Origin: Sphingopyxis witflariensis
GTDB taxonomy: Bacteria; Pseudomonadota; Alphaproteobacteria; Sphingomonadales; Sphingomonadaceae
Reading direction: 5' to 3'
Assembly (NCBI RefSeq): GCF_002205635.1
Contig: NZ_NISJ01000010.1
Coordinates: 110,229 to 174,228 of the forward strand
Length of the DNA stretch: 64,000 nt
Both the position numbers and the translations under genes were made by a program. Under the pieces are notes generated by a model. That model was not told the DNA's origin and ran no database searches. It saw only the letters and a list, made by a program, of their open reading frames with translations. Position 1 is the stretch's first letter; each line of letters starts with the position of its first letter. This document shows, one piece after another, positions 53,586 through 62,296 of the stretch.

Positions 53586-53804
53586 ATGGATATCGGTAGC
53601 ATAGGGCAGATGGTGCGCCGCGTGCGCAAGCGGGCAGGGCTCCGCCAAGACGAACTCGCGGGCGCGGCGGGCGTCGGCATCCGCTTCATCGTCGATCTCG
53701 AAGCCGGCAAGCCGACTCTCCAGGTCGGCAAGGTGCTGCATGTCCTCGACGCGCTCGGCATCGTCGTTGCGCTGACCACGCGTAGCGAAGGCCTGACGGG
53801 ATGA
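53586..53804 (+). CDS. hipB: HipB-like antitoxin, XRE-family
   Basis: A 72-residue XRE-type helix-turn-helix protein: MVRRVRKRAGLRQDELAGAA, GVGIRFIVDLEAGKPTLQVG, then KVLHVLDALGIVVAL. HipB dimers neutralise HipA and repress their own operon by binding inverted repeats; three such repeats precede the gene. The stop overlaps the hipA ATG, giving a coupled pair. Confidence 0.9.
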   Translation: MDIGSIGQMVRRVRKRAGLRQDELAGAAGVGIRFIVDLEAGKPTLQVGKVLHVLDALGIVVALTTRSEGLTG

Positions 53805-55057
53805 GTGTCCTCATCATTTATTGGGATGGCGTGCGGGTCGGCAATCTGGCCCGCAATGGCGAGGGCACCATGTTGTTCCGCTATGACGACGAATGGCTCG
53901 CCGATCCGGCGTTTCGCTCCATTTCGGCATCGCTTCCCCGGCAAGAGGGGGCCTTTACCCGCGCCCAAACCCGGCCCTTTTTCGCTGGCCTTCTCCCCGA
54001 CGAGGGGCAGCGCGAGGCCGCCGCCCGGGCCGCGGGCGTCTCGCGGCAGAATGACTATGCGCTGCTCGACGCCCTTGGCGGCGATGTCGCCGGTGCGCTC
54101 GTCATTCTGCCGGAAGCGGAGGCGGTGCCCGCGCCGTCGGCCGCGGCACCCGAAGCTCTCGATCAGGACGCGCTGGCGGCGCTTCTGGAAGAGCTTCCGC
54201 GCCGTCCCTTTCTCGTCGGCGACGAGGGCATCCGCATGTCGCTCGCCGGCGCGCAGCCGAAGCTTCCCGTCATATTGGTCGATGGCGCGCCGGCCTTGCC
54301 GCCGCCGGGGCAGCCGACGACACATATCGTCAAGCCCGCGATCGCCCGCTTCGAGAATAGCGTCGAAACCGAGGCCTTCGCGATGCGTCTCGCGGCGGCG
54401 GTCGATCTTGACGTTGCCCGGGTCGAGCCGCGGCGGGCGGGCGCGATCGCCTACCTCCTCGTCGAACGCTTCGACCGGCGCCTTGAGGGCGGCATCATTC
54501 GCCGTATCCACCAGGAAGACTTCTGCCAGGCGCTCGGTATCGCGCCCGAGAATAAATATGCGATCGAGGGCGGGCCGGGCTTTGCCGCCTGCTTCGACCT
54601 CGTCCGCCGGACCTGCACGACGCCCGCGCGCGACCTGCTGCGTCTGCTCGACGCCGCCATCTTCAATGCGGTCATCGGCAACGCCGACGCGCATGGCAAG
54701 AATTTCAGCCTTCTCTACGCAGATGATGAAGGCGACGCGGCGACGCATCTGGCACCGCTCTACGACCTGATGGTCACCGCTTATTATCCCGAAGTGGCGA
54801 CCCGCTTCGCCATGCCCATCGGACGCGCGAACCAGCTCGAAAATCTCGATGCGGACGCATGGGCGCGCTTCGCTGCCGACATGCAGCTTGGCGTCCCCTT
54901 CGTCCGCCGCCGCGTATACACACTCGCAGGCCGTATACGCGACGCTGCGCCCGCTGTTGCCGCGACCCTTGCCGCTGAGGGCTGCGAAGCGTCGGTGCTG
55001 GACAACCTCGCCGCACTCGTCGCCGCGCGCGCCGACAGGATCGGCGGCGCGCTCTAG
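53801..55057 (+). CDS. hipA: HipA-family serine/threonine kinase toxin
   Basis: A 418-residue HipA kinase. The N-terminal couple_hipA domain (LIIYWDGVRVGNLAR to ALLDALGGDVAGALVI) is followed by the kinase core: LAGAQPKLPV (activation/ATP loop), VIGNADAHGKNFSLLY (catalytic Asp and Asn), and APLYDLMVT (metal Asp). HipA phosphorylates an aminoacyl-tRNA synthetase (GltX in E. coli) and induces dormancy. The length and the intact catalytic residues suggest it is active. No third (HipS) gene is present. Confidence 0.9.
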   Translation: MSVLIIYWDGVRVGNLARNGEGTMLFRYDDEWLADPAFRSISASLPRQEGAFTRAQTRPFFAGLLPDEGQREAAARAAGVSRQNDYALLDALGGDVAGALVILPEAEAVPAPSAAAPEALDQDALAALLEELPRRPFLVGDEGIRMSLAGAQPKLPVILVDGAPALPPPGQPTTHIVKPAIARFENSVETEAFAMRLAAAVDLDVARVEPRRAGAIAYLLVERFDRRLEGGIIRRIHQEDFCQALGIAPENKYAIEGGPGFAACFDLVRRTCTTPARDLLRLLDAAIFNAVIGNADAHGKNFSLLYADDEGDAATHLAPLYDLMVTAYYPEVATRFAMPIGRANQLENLDADAWARFAADMQLGVPFVRRRVYTLAGRIRDAAPAVAATLAAEGCEASVLDNLAALVAARADRIGGAL

Positions 55058-55608
55058 CCGGGCGCGCGCAGCGAGCTCTTGAAGACGACTTCCGGCTGTC
55101 CGGACGATCCACTCCATAGCAGCGAATGCTCGCGCTCATGAGGGTCGACGTCGCTTTGATCATCGGCATCATCGCGCGATCACGGCATCGCCATATAATC
55201 GCGATCACCGCGATCACCGCGATCATCGCAATCATCGTCCCGCCATCATGGCCCCTTTTCCGCCGATCACCCGAAGCCTGCCGATCGCCGGGAACGGTGA
55301 CGGCGCCGCGATCGGGGACATCATGGTAGCGGCATGATCGCCCTGTGCCGGACCGCGCCTTCGGCCTTCGCTGGAGGGCGACTGCGGCACGCGGGGGCGG
55401 GCGCCGCAATGTCTTGCCGGGCGGCTATTTTCCGCCGGGGCTCGCGCCCCTTTGCATCGCGAAACAAAATAGCCTTCGGCCGCCATCCTCCGCTGGCGCT
55501 TCGGCCGCGCGGGGGCTCGCCCCCTTGCGGTGCGGGCCCGCCCCGCGTGCCGCGAGGCGTCGCCGCGAAGGCCGCGAAAGGCGCGGCCGCAACCGGAGAC
55601 CAAGCGCC
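55058..55608. other. Gene-free stretch between hipA and the DUF2493 gene
   Basis: No convincing gene in 551 bp. It contains a four-copy 9-bp repeat (55201-55236) and, further right, GC-rich inverted segments such as GCGGCTATTTTCCGCC near 55421. A short plus-strand frame over the repeat gives a hydrophobic Ile/Ala/Thr run and is most likely a by-product of the repeat. The promoter and ribosome region of the DUF2493 gene lie at the right end. Confidence 0.5.
55201..55236. repeat. Four tandem 9-mers GCGATCACC
   Basis: Two exact copies of GCGATCACC followed by GCGATCATC and GCAATCATC. Related GATC/ATCATC steps continue on both sides (55156-55240). It could be an iteron-like protein-binding array or a slippage product. 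Confidence 0.8.
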
Positions 55609-56550
55609 ATGACCGACGATGCCGACCATCCCTATCCCGACACGTCCTTCGAACCCGGCGCGAGCGCGCATCTTCTCGAGGAAATGCAGCTCCATGGTTA
55701 TCGCCCCTTCGAGGACGAACCCGACGGTCGCCCCCTTCCCGACGATCGGCTCGCGAGCGGTGCCGTCGCCGACATCTTCGATGCGCTCGCGGGCTGTCTT
55801 GTTGATACACGGATCGAACCCGATCTCGAGGATCTGCTCTGGGGCGTCGTCAATCTCTTCCATGGCGCAGGCACCCGCATCGAACGCGACCTCGACCGCA
55901 ACGAGGCGGCGCAGCGCGAACTCCAGCGCGGCCAGGACGGCAGCGAAATCCGCTCGGTCGAACTCGAGCGTGCGATCGCCGAAGGCATCACCCTCATCGA
56001 GCGGCGCGACGCGATGGAATTTTTCCGCGAATGCGCCGCCGAGCAATATCGCATCCATGCCCGCAAAGCCTGGGTCCCGCGCACCGGTTCGCGCATCCGT
56101 CACCAGACGATGACCGCGGCGGTGATCGACAGCCGCGACTTCATGGACAAGAGGCTCCGCGAAAAGGCCAGGGCTTTGATCCCCGAGGGCACGCGCATCG
56201 CTTTTTCGGGCGGTCCTTCCTGCAACGATCATCAGCATATCTGGTCGGCGCTCGACCGGGTGCATGCCCGCCATGCCGACATGGTCCTTCTCCACGGCGC
56301 GACCCCGACCGGCGCCGAGCGCGCCGCCGCCTGCTGGGCCGACGCGCGCAAGGTTCCGCAGGTCGCGTTCCGCCCCGACTGGAACCGCGACAAAAAGGCC
56401 GCGCCCTTCAAGCGCAACGAGCGGCTGATCGACGCCATGCCCGCCGGGCTCATCGTTTTCTCGGGCACCGGCATCCAGGACAATCTCGTCGACAAGGCGC
56501 GCGCGTTCGGCATCCCGGTCTGGGATTTCCGTATCCGCGAGGCACCATGA
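55609..56550 (+). CDS. DUF2493 (SLOG-like) domain protein
   Basis: A 313-residue protein. The C-terminal ~130 residues are the DUF2493 Rossmann-like fold of the SLOG superfamily: RIAFSGGPSCNDHQHIWSAL, LLHGATPTGAERAAACWADA, then VPQVAFRPDW. SLOG domains bind nucleotide-derived ligands, and some act in phage defence or conflict. The N-terminal ~170 residues, with acidic helices, are found in proteobacterial mobile-element versions. ATG 55609 is preceded by CGGAGACC. Confidence 0.85.
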   Translation: MTDDADHPYPDTSFEPGASAHLLEEMQLHGYRPFEDEPDGRPLPDDRLASGAVADIFDALAGCLVDTRIEPDLEDLLWGVVNLFHGAGTRIERDLDRNEAAQRELQRGQDGSEIRSVELERAIAEGITLIERRDAMEFFRECAAEQYRIHARKAWVPRTGSRIRHQTMTAAVIDSRDFMDKRLREKARALIPEGTRIAFSGGPSCNDHQHIWSALDRVHARHADMVLLHGATPTGAERAAACWADARKVPQVAFRPDWNRDKKAAPFKRNERLIDAMPAGLIVFSGTGIQDNLVDKARAFGIPVWDFRIREAP

Positions 56551-56615
56551 GGTGCCGAATTGGACCTGACCGCGCTTGCCATCGGGCGAGCATGTGACCA
56601 CAGAAGGAACGAGCG

Positions 56616-57539
56616 ATGCGTACCGATCTCGATCATCTCCCGGCCAACAAGCAGCGCGAGCTCGAGCGCGTGAAGGCGATCATCTTCGAAGAATTCGAGG
56701 ATGCCTTGGCGCTCGGCACGATGAGCTGGAAGAAGAAGGGCCGGATCGACAAGATCATCCTCTACGGCAGTTATGCGCGCGGCGGCTGGGTCGACGAGCC
56801 GCACACCGCCAAGGGCTATCGCTCGGACTTCGATCTCCTCATCATCGTCAACGACAAAAGGCTGACCGACAAGGTCGACTTCTGGGCCAAGCTCGACGAC
56901 CGGCTGACCCGCGAGCTCGCGATCGACAAGACGCTGCACACGCCGGTGAACTTCATCGTCCACACGCTACAGGAGGTGAACGACGGGCTCGCGCACGGGC
57001 GCTATTTCTTCATGGATGTCGCGCGCGACGGGATCGCGCTCTACGAATATGACGACAAGGAATTGCACAAACCGAAGCCGAAGACGCCCGAGCAGGCATT
57101 GGCGATGGCACGGGAGTATTTTGAGGAGTGGTTTCCAGCGGCTATGCGTCGCCAGGATTTCGTAAAGTTCGGCATCGAGCGGGGGCATCTGAAAGAGACA
57201 GCCTTTGAGCTGCATCAGACGGCGGAAACTTTGTACCACTGTGTTTTGCTGGTCTGCACCTTTTACACACCGCACGTGCACAATCTTGGCTTTTTGCGGA
57301 CGCAGGCTGAACGCATCGACATGCGTCTCGTCGATGCCTGGCCGCGCGACCTGAAGGCTGACCGGGCGCGGTTCGAAAAGCTGAAGGAAGCCTATGTGAA
57401 GGCGCGCTATTCGAAACATTATCGGATCAGCGAGGAAGATTTGCTCTGGCTCGCCGGGCGTGTTGAGGAGCTTGGCCAGGCAGTGCATGCCATTTGCGCG
57501 GAACGTATCGCAGAGATGGAAGCTCGTGCCGGCGCGTAG
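56616..57539 (+). CDS. MNT-HEPN fusion protein (single-chain toxin-antitoxin-like)
   Basis: A 307-residue protein that joins a minimal nucleotidyltransferase and a HEPN domain. The MNT part has GSYARGG near residue 52 and the metal-binding SDFDLLII (DxD) near 71. The HEPN part (residues ~165-300) is all helical; RYSKHYR near its end resembles the R-x(3-6)-H RNase motif. In separate MNT/HEPN toxin-antitoxin pairs, the MNT adenylates HEPN and blocks its RNase activity. Here both are on one chain, so internal control or a tRNA/RNA-modifying role is possible. It lies 65 bp after the DUF2493 gene. Confidence 0.87.
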   Translation: MRTDLDHLPANKQRELERVKAIIFEEFEDALALGTMSWKKKGRIDKIILYGSYARGGWVDEPHTAKGYRSDFDLLIIVNDKRLTDKVDFWAKLDDRLTRELAIDKTLHTPVNFIVHTLQEVNDGLAHGRYFFMDVARDGIALYEYDDKELHKPKPKTPEQALAMAREYFEEWFPAAMRRQDFVKFGIERGHLKETAFELHQTAETLYHCVLLVCTFYTPHVHNLGFLRTQAERIDMRLVDAWPRDLKADRARFEKLKEAYVKARYSKHYRISEEDLLWLAGRVEELGQAVHAICAERIAEMEARAGA

Positions 57540-57578
57540 CGGCTTCCGGGCTCTATCTTTTTCCTTTGCGAAATCGCT

Positions 57579-58157
57579 TTACAGCAGGTCGATATTTTCG
57601 CGCAGCATCGAGGCGAGCTTGGGTAGGCCTTTCTTCTGCAGATCGAAGATGAACTCGCTCGGCGTGAAGGGCGGCCGGGCGCAGCAGCGCCGCATCGTCG
57701 CAAGCGCGGACAGGGCCTCGGTCGGATAAAGTTCGAATGTGCTCGCGAGGAAATCGTCGGCCGAGACCGCGCTGATCCCATATCCCTTGAGCTTCACGTC
57801 CGGGAAATCTTTCAGATTCTCGGTCACGATATGCTCGGCACCGGCTCGGATCGCCGTCGCCAGGACATGACGATCGTCCGCGTCTGGCAGATCGAGACTG
57901 TCGATCAGGTCCGCGCCGCCGGTCACGCACCCTTCGGGAAAGGCGATCCGCATCGCCGTGATTTGTGCATCGATGCTGGCCTCATAACCGGGCTTCTGGC
58001 CAAGGAGGTTGCGGCGCCATTCGTCGAGGATTGTTGGCGACCAACGCGCGCGAAACAGCCCTGCCTCGGCGAACCGAAGCGGGGCGTCCCTTACCCTGAA
58101 CGGATAGAGCACATTGGCGTCGAGAACGACGACGAAGCGATCGGCTATGCACCTCAA
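57579..58157 (-). CDS. PIN-domain toxin (VapC-like)
   Basis: A 192-residue PIN-domain protein: VVLDANVLYPF (first Asp), WSPTILDEWRRN (Glu), DLPDADDRHVLATAI (Asp pair) and VTENLKDFP (last Asp) are the four acidic positions of the RNase active site. The domain resembles the longer PIN group found with excisionase-type antitoxins rather than short VapC. TTG at 58157 overlaps the antitoxin's stop (TTGA), so the two are translationally coupled. Confidence 0.85.
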   Translation of the reverse strand: MRCIADRFVVVLDANVLYPFRVRDAPLRFAEAGLFRARWSPTILDEWRRNLLGQKPGYEASIDAQITAMRIAFPEGCVTGGADLIDSLDLPDADDRHVLATAIRAGAEHIVTENLKDFPDVKLKGYGISAVSADDFLASTFELYPTEALSALATMRRCCARPPFTPSEFIFDLQKKGLPKLASMLRENIDLL

Positions 58158-58810
58158 TCCGCATCGAACTCCTGGCCAAGGCGCTGAAGATCGGAAAGTG
58201 CGCCGCTTCGCTCCGTATCGCGCTGCGCTCGAAACGCGAGCACGTCGCTCGCCCGCACGCGTCGGTGCGATCCGACCTTGTGGAACGGTATCTTCCCGTC
58301 GCTCAGCATCGACACCAAGAAGGGACGCGACACGTTCAACAGGTCGGCCGCTTCCTTCGTCGTCAATTCCGCTCCATATGGAACGAACGTGACCATTTCG
58401 CCGCGGGCAACATGTGTCAGCACATCGAGAATCAGTTGTCCGAGGGCCGGCGACAGATCCACCTCGGTCCGGTTCCCGTTTCGTTGTACGGAGAAGGGAA
58501 GGCCCTTGGGCGTGAGTGCCTTGGCAAGCGCACGCGCAGCCTCCGAGGCCTGCCGCACTTCCGTTTCGGTAGGGGGCCGCTGGGAAAGCTCCTGATCGCT
58601 CGTATCATTCTCCTCGCTGCCGGGGCCGACTATATATATAGCCGGATCAGCAAACGCAATAAGTGAAATATGTGCAATAAACGTAAACGTGTGTGAATGG
58701 TTGCTGAAGCGCCTGTTATGGCAGGTCTGGGCCAGTCGATGTCCGAAGCGTGAGGGGGCTGCAAGGGCAAGACGGGGTCGGCTATGCGCCTCATGTCGGC
58801 CGATTGGCAC
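58154..58810 (-). CDS. Antitoxin with excisionase-family HTH
   Basis: The C-terminal region has LTTKEAADLLNVSRPFLVSM, then LSDGKIPFHKVGSHRRVRAS, an excisionase/MerR-like HTH that should bind DNA, with a preceding region PPTETEVRQASEAARALAKA that probably binds the PIN toxin. The true start is unclear: GTG at 58810 is far upstream and the ~60 residues after it look non-coding and cover a TATATATA promoter-like stretch (about 58630-58640). GTG 58558 is another in-frame option but would cut into conserved sequence. It is translated ahead of the toxin and likely represses the pair. Confidence 0.7.
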   Translation of the reverse strand: MPIGRHEAHSRPRLALAAPSRFGHRLAQTCHNRRFSNHSHTFTFIAHISLIAFADPAIYIVGPGSEENDTSDQELSQRPPTETEVRQASEAARALAKALTPKGLPFSVQRNGNRTEVDLSPALGQLILDVLTHVARGEMVTFVPYGAELTTKEAADLLNVSRPFLVSMLSDGKIPFHKVGSHRRVRASDVLAFRAQRDTERSGALSDLQRLGQEFDAD

Positions 58811-59034
58811 CTGCGGCTTACAACCTAAAAGCAGACGTTGCCAGAACGAGACGTAAGCAATGGCTCGCCGGCAAAAATGCCAACGAGCTACGGCGCAGAT
58901 CGGACGATCGTGGGTAAGATTAGTGGGGCCTCTGATTAAATCCTACCGCCGCCCTGGATCCAAATATTGTTGATGATCGCGGCTCGACCCCTCAATGTGG
59001 GCCAAAGCGCCTTTTGGGAGCGCGGGGGAGGGCA

Positions 59035-60825
59035 ATGGTAGCGATCCGCGAGGTAGAAATTCGGAATTTTCGTGGGATATTCTATCTCAAATGGTGGCCG
59101 AGGCATGGACTAAACTGCCTCATAGGACCAGGAGACGCCGGGAAGTCGACCATCCTTGACGCGATCGAGCTGACGCTCGGAGCAAGGCAATCCTTCACCT
59201 TCTCGGATGCCGATTTCCATCGCTGCAACATCGGCGAGCCGATTGTCATTGATATCACGCTTGGCGCACTGTCCGACGAGCTGAAAAATCTGGAAGCTTA
59301 TGGGCATTTTCTCCGCGGCTGGAATCCGGTCAACGGTATCTTGGAAGATGAGACCGCTTCTCATCTCGAGACGGTGCTGACGCTGCGCCTAGTGGTTCGC
59401 GACGATCTCGAGCCGCAATGGCTCCTGTATTCTGAAGGGGCAGGTGCTGAGGGTCGCGAGCGAAACCTCCAGTGGAAACATCGTCAGCTGGTTTCCCCTG
59501 TACGGCTTGGCACGGTTGCGGCACACCATATGGCACTTGGCCCGCGTTCCATCCTCGGGAAACTGTCGGCAGACGCCACACAAGCGGCGGCCGCGCTCGC
59601 AGGCGCGTCGAGACAGGCGCGACAAGCTTTCGCCGATCGTGGTTGCGAAGGCGTGGAGCCGATCCTGGAGGCCTCCAAGCGCATTGCGGATACAATGGGG
59701 ATCCGGGTCGATGAAGTCAGAGCGCTTCTCGATGTTAGGGGCGTCACGCTGTCGGGTGGGGCAATCGCGCTGCATGACGAGGACCATGTCCCGATGAAGA
59801 GCCTTGGATCCGGATCGATGCGGCTGCTCGTCGCCGGACTGCAGAAGGAAGTGGGCCGTTCGTCCATCTTCATCATCGACGAAGTCGAGTTCGGCCTCGA
59901 GCCGTACCGCATCGTGAGGCTTCTGGATTCCTTGGGCGCGAAAACCGACGACGGGGGTCAGCAGGTCTTTATGACGACGCACTCCCCGATCGTCCTGCGG
60001 GAACTTTCCGCGCCCCAACTTTTCGCGGTCCGCACAGAGCGGAAGGTAACGCCCGCAACGACTTTCGACGATCTGATGCTCTCCCCTGAAGCCAAAGTCA
60101 CGACGAACTTCGTTCGCCACCTCGGCGTGAGCGAACAGGCTCAGAAGACGTTGCGGGCTTGCGCGGAGGCGTTTCTCGCGCCGAGCGTCATCGTATGCGA
60201 AGGCAAGACGGAAATCGGCCTGGTGCGCGGGATGGACCTTTGGCTTCAGGACAGCGGCCACAGGAGTCTTCTCGCGCGAGGATGTCATTGGGCCGATGGC
60301 GCGGGCTCGTCGATGATCGAGCGGGCACAGCTGTTCGCGTCGATGGGTTACCGCACGGCGCTCTTCATGGATTCCGACGTACCATATGCTGCGGAAACCT
60401 ATGCAGCCCTGACGCAAGCCGGGGTCGATGTCATTCGCTGGCAGGATGGTTTTTCTACCGAGGCGGCCATCTTTGCCGCGGCGCCCGCGACGAAGATCTC
60501 CGATCTGCTCCAGATCGCGGTTGATTGGCGCGGCGAGGATGCGGTGGATGCGAAGATTCAGAAGCTGAGTGGCAATCGCTACACGTTGAATCTTTGCCGC
60601 ACCGCATTCGCCGAAGACATGCGTGGCATGCTGGGTCAATGTGCTGGCGAAGGAAAATGGTTCAAGGATATTGAGCCAGCGGAGCGGGTTTCGAGAGCCG
60701 TCTTTGCGCAGGCTTGGTTCGACACCGGCGCCGCCTACACCGCTCCGGTCACGAGATTGATGCAGTGGGCTGGAGCTTGGGCTGTTCCCGGCGCGCCCAC
60801 CGCGGCAGGGACGGCTGCCGGCTAG
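59035..60825 (+). CDS. GajA-like OLD-family ATPase-nuclease (Gabija system)
   Basis: A 596-residue OLD-family protein. The ABC-type ATPase half has Walker A GPGDAGKST at residues 31-39, a signature-like region and Walker B IFIIDEVEFGLEP. The C-terminal Toprim nuclease has VIVCEGKTEIGLV (Glu near 388) and ALFMDSDVPYA (DxD near 444). GajA senses nucleotide depletion and nicks or cuts DNA during phage infection; the neighbouring UvrD-like gene completes a Gabija pair. ATG 59035 is preceded by GGGGGAGGG. A translational overlap (1 base) links the two genes. Confidence 0.88.
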   Translation: MVAIREVEIRNFRGIFYLKWWPRHGLNCLIGPGDAGKSTILDAIELTLGARQSFTFSDADFHRCNIGEPIVIDITLGALSDELKNLEAYGHFLRGWNPVNGILEDETASHLETVLTLRLVVRDDLEPQWLLYSEGAGAEGRERNLQWKHRQLVSPVRLGTVAAHHMALGPRSILGKLSADATQAAAALAGASRQARQAFADRGCEGVEPILEASKRIADTMGIRVDEVRALLDVRGVTLSGGAIALHDEDHVPMKSLGSGSMRLLVAGLQKEVGRSSIFIIDEVEFGLEPYRIVRLLDSLGAKTDDGGQQVFMTTHSPIVLRELSAPQLFAVRTERKVTPATTFDDLMLSPEAKVTTNFVRHLGVSEQAQKTLRACAEAFLAPSVIVCEGKTEIGLVRGMDLWLQDSGHRSLLARGCHWADGAGSSMIERAQLFASMGYRTALFMDSDVPYAAETYAALTQAGVDVIRWQDGFSTEAAIFAAAPATKISDLLQIAVDWRGEDAVDAKIQKLSGNRYTLNLCRTAFAEDMRGMLGQCAGEGKWFKDIEPAERVSRAVFAQAWFDTGAAYTAPVTRLMQWAGAWAVPGAPTAAGTAAG

Positions 60826-62249
60826 TGGCGGACGTTTCGCTGATCCTTGCGTCGCGCCGCGGCCATGTCGTCGCGCCTGCTGGCTGCGGCAAGACCGAGT
60901 TGATCGCACGCTCGGTTGCCTCCCCGGTTGAGAAGCCGACGCTGATACTCACCCATACGACGGCCGGGGTCGCAGCCCTCCGCCAACGGCTGAAGCGCGA
61001 CGGAGTGCCGGCCAGCCATTACCGGCTCAATACGATCGCGGGCTGGGCGCTCTGGTTGATATCGATGTTCCCCACTCGGGCCGGATTCCGGCAGGACCCG
61101 CTCGCGGCACCGAACTACTCCGAGGTTCAGGCGGCGATCGGACGATTATGCCAGTCGGGTCATATCACCAAGGAATTGCAGGCGAGCTACGGGCGCTTGC
61201 TTGTCGATGAGTATCAGGATTGTTCGGTCACGCAGCATTCTATTGTGTCCGGCATTGCCAATGCTATCCCCACCGTCATCTTCGGCGACCCGATGCAGGC
61301 GATTTTCGGGTTCGGTGGAGATCCTCTCTCCGACTGGCATTCCGAAGTCGTTGCGGCATTCCCCGAGATCGGTCGCCTGTCGACCCCTTGGCGTTGGTCT
61401 AACGCTGGCGCTGATGATCTGGGGCAATGGTTGCTCGGGGCTAGAGACGCGCTGTCGCAAGGCTTGTCCATCGATCTTCGGTCATGCCCCAACCGGATAT
61501 TCTGGCACCCGATCGGGGCGGACATCAATGCGACGATCACCGAACAGGTCCGCGTCCAGTTCGACATCTCGCGCAATAGCCCGAACGAGAGCATCCTAAT
61601 CGTCGGCGATCCTATCCGAGCAGGATCGCGGCATGACTATGCAAGTCGTGCAGCCGGTGTGAGCGTCGTAGAGCCAGTGGACTTCCGGGATATTGTGAAC
61701 GCCGCCGAGAATATGGATGGCCTCAGCGGCGACGCGCTGCTGCAAGCCTGCATCGCGTTCCTGATTCAGGTCATGACGAATGTGTATGGTGATCGGCTGC
61801 AACAAAGAATTCAGTCGATCCAGGCCGGTCGCAATCGAACGCCGCCGACACCGCAGGAGCTAGCCGCCATCGCGCTGTTCAATCATGGGGGCTATCCGCA
61901 AGCGATCGCATTTCTGAAGAGCATGGCTTCCGATCGCGAGCGCCGGGTCTATCGACACAGCGCGTTCAACATCATGATCGAAGCACTGACGATGGCTGCA
62001 GGGGGCAGTACTGAACTCCGCTCTGCAATCGCCCTGCTTCGCGAACGGAACCGGCAAGCGGGACGCATCGTACCTTCCAAGGCGGTCGGTTCAACGCTGC
62101 TGCTGAAGGGGCTTGAGGCGCAACACGTCGTCATACTCGATGCCGATCAGCCCGGGTCGGCGATGTCCCGGCAACATCTTTATGTTGCTTTGACGCGCGG
62201 AGCTCGATCGGTTCACATTTTTTCGCGCCGCCCTACATTGCCTGCATAG
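60825..62249 (+). CDS. GajB-like UvrD-family helicase (Gabija system)
   Basis: A 474-residue UvrD/PcrA-like protein with GTG start overlapping the gajA-like stop. Motifs: Walker A APAGCGKTE (residues 17-25), LTHTTAGVAALRQR (Ia), LLVDEYQDCS (Walker B, Q motif), FGDPMQAIFGF (III), TLLLKGLEAQHVVILDAD (V), and LYVALTRGARSVHIFSR (VI). GajB of known Gabija systems is of similar size and acts as a nucleotide- and DNA-dependent partner that activates GajA. All helicase motifs seem intact. Confidence 0.87.
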   Translation: MADVSLILASRRGHVVAPAGCGKTELIARSVASPVEKPTLILTHTTAGVAALRQRLKRDGVPASHYRLNTIAGWALWLISMFPTRAGFRQDPLAAPNYSEVQAAIGRLCQSGHITKELQASYGRLLVDEYQDCSVTQHSIVSGIANAIPTVIFGDPMQAIFGFGGDPLSDWHSEVVAAFPEIGRLSTPWRWSNAGADDLGQWLLGARDALSQGLSIDLRSCPNRIFWHPIGADINATITEQVRVQFDISRNSPNESILIVGDPIRAGSRHDYASRAAGVSVVEPVDFRDIVNAAENMDGLSGDALLQACIAFLIQVMTNVYGDRLQQRIQSIQAGRNRTPPTPQELAAIALFNHGGYPQAIAFLKSMASDRERRVYRHSAFNIMIEALTMAAGGSTELRSAIALLRERNRQAGRIVPSKAVGSTLLLKGLEAQHVVILDADQPGSAMSRQHLYVALTRGARSVHIFSRRPTLPA

Positions 62250-62296
62250 ACGGTCCGGAGCGCGGAAATGCGGGATCATGCTGGGGGGTTGGAAGA

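Noticed and set aside
55126..55329. A small hydrophobic ORF across the 9-mer repeats
   Set aside because: Its Ile/Ala/Thr run is the direct translation of the DNA repeat and the rest has no typical protein features.
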